Assembly (NCBI RefSeq): GCF_002223055.1
Contig: NZ_NKFL01000004.1
Coordinates: 1-64,000, forward strand
From: Burkholderia sp. HI2500
Lineage (GTDB): Bacteria; Pseudomonadota; Gammaproteobacteria; Burkholderiales; Burkholderiaceae
DNA length: 64,000 bases
Direction of reading: 5' to 3'
Shown: piece after piece, positions 60,565-64,000 of the stretch
Layout: each line of letters begins with the position of its first letter
Position numbering within the stretch: the stretch's first letter is position 1
Translations under genes and position numbers: made by a program
Notes under the pieces: model-generated
The model's database searches: none
What the model was told of the DNA's origin: nothing
The model's input: only the letters and a program-made list of their open reading frames with translations

Positions 60565-61902
60565 TCACGGATAGAAAATCTGGACGCGGAAATTCGAGGC
60601 GGGCGCACCGTTCGTGTCGACGCGGACGACCATCGTCTGCGTCGTGCCGGGCGGCAGCCCGGCGTCGATCGGCGTGCCCGGGCGCACGTAGTCGCGCGGC
60701 GCGAGTACGCGGCGCACGGTCACGTGGTTGGTGTCGTCGAGCAGCGTCAGCTCGAGCGACGGGTAGGCGAGTGCGACGCGGTAGCGGTTCGTCAGCGGCA
60801 CCTTCAGCTCGAGCTCGCGCGGGCCGTCGAGCTGGCGCAGGTCGGTCGCGTCGAGCCGCAGGCCGTCGATCGCGCGCGGCGGCGCAACCGTGCAGCCGAG
60901 CGGCGCGCAGGCCTGCCGGAACCAGCCCTGCGTGACGGGCCAGTAGATCATCAGCGTTTCGCGCTGCCACCATGCGAGTTGCCCGACGAGCAGCACGGCG
61001 AGCACGACAGCGACGAGGCCGCCGAAAAAGCCGCCGAGCATGCCGCGCCGCTGCGGCGCGCGCGTTTCGCGCGTGACGGTGAAATGCGGACGATCGTCGT
61101 CGGTCAGCGCAGCGGGGAAGGGGGCGGCCGGCGCGTGGGTCGTTGCGGCGGGCGTCTCGTCGTGCCGGGTGGTGCCGGAGTCAGGCTCGGGCCCGGCTTC
61201 GGTGACGGCTGGCGCCGGCGTGAACGCAAAGCGCGGTTCGCGCGGCGCGCGTTCGTCGTCCGGCACGGCGAAGTGCGCGGTACCGACGGGTTCGGCGGCG
61301 TCGCGAGCGGTCTCTGCGTCCGACGGACGGTGCGCGACGAAGCGGGGCTCACGCAGGTCGTGTTCGACGGGCGCGGCCGATGGTTCGGTATCCTGCGGCG
61401 TTTGCGTCTGCAGCGATTCGGCCGGCTGTTCGACGGCAGCGGACGGGGGCAGCTCGGCCGGCGAGGGCGCGAACGGTGCGGGCGTACCCGACAGGTGAAC
61501 GACGCCGGCTTCGATGGACGGAAGGGCAAGCGGGATCAGCGGCTCGGTGCGCAAGGTCTGCACGCTGTGCTGCAGCGACGGGTCGACGCCGGCATCGAGC
61601 CACGGCGCCCACATGTCCCAGCCTTCGGGCTTGTAATCGGTGTCGGAAGGTGACCCGGCCGGCGCTTCGGCAGCGAACAGCCGAGGCGGGGCCGGATGAT
61701 GCGCATCACCGTCATCCTGCGAGGCAGCCGGTTCGGTCAGGACCGGCTCGGGCTGCTGCGCGTGCTCGGGAACGAGCGACTCGGATGCGTTGAAGACTTC
61801 GTGGCAATGCCCGCAGCGCACGAGCCCTTGATGCAGCGAGAGCTGTTCCTGCTGCAGCCGGAAGACGGTTTCGCAATGAGGGCAGCGCGTCGCAAGAAGC
61901 AT
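60565..61902 (-). CDS. Zinc-ribbon and DUF3426 membrane protein
   Basis: A 445-residue protein common in Betaproteobacteria. Residues ~5-40 form an MJ0042-type zinc ribbon with two Cys-x2-Cys pairs (RCPHCETVF and RCGHCHEVF). A long Pro/Ala/Glu-rich disordered region follows (about 50-275), then a membrane helix ([20 protein letters not shown], near 286-305) and a periplasmic DUF3426 domain (about 315-445). The role is unknown. It starts 45 bp after prmA and is probably in the same operon. Confidence 0.85.
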   Translation of the reverse strand: MLLATRCPHCETVFRLQQEQLSLHQGLVRCGHCHEVFNASESLVPEHAQQPEPVLTEPAASQDDGDAHHPAPPRLFAAEAPAGSPSDTDYKPEGWDMWAPWLDAGVDPSLQHSVQTLRTEPLIPLALPSIEAGVVHLSGTPAPFAPSPAELPPSAAVEQPAESLQTQTPQDTEPSAAPVEHDLREPRFVAHRPSDAETARDAAEPVGTAHFAVPDDERAPREPRFAFTPAPAVTEAGPEPDSGTTRHDETPAATTHAPAAPFPAALTDDDRPHFTVTRETRAPQRRGMLGGFFGGLVAVVLAVLLVGQLAWWQRETLMIYWPVTQGWFRQACAPLGCTVAPPRAIDGLRLDATDLRQLDGPRELELKVPLTNRYRVALAYPSLELTLLDDTNHVTVRRVLAPRDYVRPGTPIDAGLPPGTTQTMVVRVDTNGAPASNFRVQIFYP

Positions 61903-61947
61903 GTCGAGCCGGGCGGCCTGCTGGCCAGAGTGAAGGACAGCGCTATT

Positions 61948-62850
61948 CTAATGGCTTTCGCGTCGGGTTCCGGCGAGGCATACCCAACCTTCGTGCTCAC
62001 GCCAGACCGAGATGTCGACGTAGCGTGCGTAGACGGCCGCCACTTCGTCCGCCTGGCGCGCGAGCACGCCCGACAGCGCGATGCGCCCGCCCGGCTTGAC
62101 CTTCGAGGCGAGCATCGACGCCATCAGCTTCAGCGGATTCGACAGGATGTTCGCGACGACGATGTCGAATTCACCGTCCGGGCATGCATCGGGCAGCCCG
62201 TACGTGACTTCCGCACGGTTGCGTTCGCTGTTCTGCCGCGCCGATTCGACCGCCTGCGGATCGATGTCGATGCCGATGACGGGGTTCGCCCCGCATTTCT
62301 TCGCGAGGATCGCGAGAATGCCCGAGCCGCAGCCGTAGTCGAGCACCGACTGGCCGGGCGTCACCGACTGCTCGAGCCATTCCATGCACAGGCGCGTGGT
62401 CGGGTGGCTGCCGGTGCCGAAGGCGAGGCCCGGATCGAGTTCGAGGATGAGCGCGTCGGGGTCGGGCGCATCGTGCCACGACGGCACGACCCAGATCCGC
62501 TCGCCGATCGGGATCGGCTCGAACTGCGATTGCGTGAGACGCACCCAGTCCTGCTCTTCGACTTCGCGGACGGTGAACGCCGGCGTCTCGGCGACGCCGA
62601 TCTCGTTCGCGGCCGCCGCGAGCAGCACGGCCGGCTCATGGTCGGCCGCGAGCAGCGCGACCACGCGCGAGTGCTGCCACGCGGTGCGGTCGGGCACGAG
62701 ACCCGGCTCGCCGAAGAGCGGCTGTTCGTCGGGCGTGTCGGCGTCGGCATCCTCGACGGACACCGACAGCGCGCCGAGTTCGAGCAGCGCGTCGGACAGC
62801 GCCTCCGCATGCTCACGGGCCAGTTCGACGACGAGTTCGCGATAGCTCAT
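61948..62850 (-). CDS. prmA: Ribosomal protein L11 methyltransferase
   Basis: A 300-residue SAM-dependent enzyme that trimethylates L11. The N-terminal substrate domain (about 1-60) starts [16 protein letters not shown]. The SAM motif [20 protein letters not shown] is near residues 167-186, [14 protein letters not shown] near 192-205, and the NPPF-like [11 protein letters not shown] near 238-248. It lies 2 bp after accC, the usual accB-accC-prmA order. Confidence 0.95.
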   Translation of the reverse strand: MSYRELVVELAREHAEALSDALLELGALSVSVEDADADTPDEQPLFGEPGLVPDRTAWQHSRVVALLAADHEPAVLLAAAANEIGVAETPAFTVREVEEQDWVRLTQSQFEPIPIGERIWVVPSWHDAPDPDALILELDPGLAFGTGSHPTTRLCMEWLEQSVTPGQSVLDYGCGSGILAILAKKCGANPVIGIDIDPQAVESARQNSERNRAEVTYGLPDACPDGEFDIVVANILSNPLKLMASMLASKVKPGGRIALSGVLARQADEVAAVYARYVDISVWREHEGWVCLAGTRRESH

Positions 62851-62852
62851 GC

Positions 62853-64000
62853 TTACGCTTCTTCCGGTGCGACCTGCTGCTTCTGGGCGAGCCGGTTTTC
62901 GAGGTAGTGGATGCTGGTGCCGCCTTCGACGAACTTCGAATCGATCATCAGCTCGCGGTGCAGCGGGATGTTGGTCTGGATGCCTTCGACGACCATTTCC
63001 GACAGCGCGATGCGCATCCGGCTGATCGCCTGCTCGCGCGTCGCGCCGTAGGTGATCAGCTTGCCGATCATCGAATCATAGTTCGGCGGCACGAAATAGC
63101 CATTGTAGGCGTGCGAATCGACGCGCACGCCGGGGCCGCCCGGCGTATGCCACGACGTGATCCGGCCCGGCGACGGCGTGAACTTGAACGGATCTTCCGC
63201 GTTGATCCGGCATTCGATCGCATGTCCGCGGAACTGGATGTCGCGCTGGCGCAGCGTGAGCTTCTCGCCGGCCGCGATGCGGATCTGTTCCTGCACGATG
63301 TCGACGCCCGTGATCAGCTCCGATACCGGGTGCTCGACCTGCACGCGCGTGTTCATCTCGATGAAGTAGAACTCGCCGTTTTCGTACAGGAATTCGAACG
63401 TGCCCGCGCCGAGATAGCCCATCTTCTTGCAGGCGTCCGCGCAGCGGTCGCCGATGCGGTCGATCAGGCGGCGCGGAATGCCGGGTGCCGGCGCTTCCTC
63501 GATCACCTTCTGGTGGCGGCGCTGCATCGAGCAATCGCGCTCGCCGAGCCAGATCGCGTTCTTGTACGCGTCGGACAGCACCTGGATTTCGATGTGGCGC
63601 GGGTTCTCGAGGAACTTCTCCATGTACACCTGCGGGTTGCCGAACGCACGGCCGGCTTCCTCGCGGGTCATGTTGACCGCGTTGACGAGCGCGGCCTCGG
63701 TGTGCACGACGCGCATCCCGCGTCCGCCACCGCCGCCTGCCGCCTTGATGATGACCGGATAGCCGATCGCGCGCGCAATCTTGACGATCTCCTTCGGATC
63801 GTCCGGCAACGCGCCTTCCGAGCCCGGCACGCACGGCACGCCGGTCTTGATCATCGTCTGCTTCGCGGTGACCTTGTCACCCATCATGCGGATCGTTTCC
63901 GGGCGCGGGCCGATGAACGTGAAGCCCGACTGCTCGACGCGTTCCGCGAAATCGGCGTTCTCCGACAGGAAGCCGTAGCCGGGGTGGATCGCCTCGGCAT
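62853..64000 (-). CDS. accC: Acetyl-CoA carboxylase, biotin carboxylase subunit (5' end outside window)
   Basis: The window holds about 382 codons of this ATP-grasp enzyme, which carboxylates biotin on AccB in the first step of fatty acid synthesis. The frame runs to the window edge from an upstream segment that reads [19 protein letters not shown], so the true start lies beyond 64000; the internal Met at 63887 is not the start. The Gly-rich ATP loop [28 protein letters not shown] and ECRINAEDP are present. About 70 residues are missing at the N-terminus. Confidence 0.97.
   Translation of the reverse strand, partial: AEAIHPGYGFLSENADFAERVEQSGFTFIGPRPETIRMMGDKVTAKQTMIKTGVPCVPGSEGALPDDPKEIVKIARAIGYPVIIKAAGGGGGRGMRVVHTEAALVNAVNMTREEAGRAFGNPQVYMEKFLENPRHIEIQVLSDAYKNAIWLGERDCSMQRRHQKVIEEAPAPGIPRRLIDRIGDRCADACKKMGYLGAGTFEFLYENGEFYFIEMNTRVQVEHPVSELITGVDIVQEQIRIAAGEKLTLRQRDIQFRGHAIECRINAEDPFKFTPSPGRITSWHTPGGPGVRVDSHAYNGYFVPPNYDSMIGKLITYGATREQAISRMRIALSEMVVEGIQTNIPLHRELMIDSKFVEGGTSIHYLENRLAQKQQVAPEEA

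Overview
The window is a stretch of a high-GC betaproteobacterial main chromosome, almost certainly Burkholderia and most like the B. cepacia complex. This is judged from the strongly GC-biased codon third positions, the cell-wall/division cluster ordered mraZ-rsmH-ftsL-ftsI-murE-murF-mraY-murD-ftsW-murG-murC-ddl-ftsQ-ftsA-ftsZ, a lysine/alanine-rich histone H1-like protein, and lineage proteins such as CNP1-like and PP0621-like products. It is nearly all housekeeping DNA: no phage, insertion sequence, integrase, toxin system or CRISPR array was found.

Layout: 1-160 is the 3' end of an rRNA operon (5S rRNA and terminator). 160-6777 holds a molybdopterin oxidoreductase, an acyl-CoA ligase (fadD), an outer-membrane porin on the minus strand and coq7. 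7029-24679 is the dcw cluster, which makes the peptidoglycan precursor from UDP-MurNAc to lipid II and builds the divisome. It starts from a clear promoter with a five-unit MraZ operator. 24868-31523 follows with a peroxiredoxin, lpxC, a DciA-like protein, secA and argJ. 31543-39429 holds a DUF815 ATPase and mutT on plus, then on minus a type IV pilus/type II secretion core (pilB-pilC-pilD) with coaE, zapD, yacG and a CorC-like protein. 39570-44111 has tRNA-Pro(CGG), ispB, and the rplU-rpmA, obgE, proB block. 44208-52069 has a CNP1-like lipoprotein, rppH, proS, marC, hpt, ffh, a cytochrome c assembly protein and ampD. 52180-57101 is the class Ia ribonucleotide reductase (nrdA, nrdB) with two NrdR boxes. 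57539-64000 has the histone-like gene and then a minus-strand run: a glycine-zipper lipoprotein, a PfkB kinase, tpx, a DUF3426 protein, prmA and accC (cut by the window edge).

The most unusual signal is inside the dcw cluster. Most junctions there are tight ATGA stop/start overlaps or very short gaps. At ftsW-murG and at murG-murC the overlap is split by an extra 125 bp and 83 bp, each flanked by a direct repeat of the junction. In both cases the extra DNA contains an open frame (42 and 28 codons) that starts on the upstream ATGA and stops on the downstream ATGA, so stop/start coupling is kept. The murG-murC insert also places the murC ribosome binding site inside a perfect 10-bp stem. These two bridging frames look like repeat elements tolerated, or selected, because they keep translation coupled.

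Other points worth a second look are the NrdR/promoter architecture of nrdA, the MraZ operator, terminator-like hairpins just upstream of proS and argJ, a 45-nt stem-loop before the lpxC promoter, a minus-strand terminator-like hairpin in the otherwise empty nrdB-histone gap, and a 36-residue tandem duplication in the histone-like protein.
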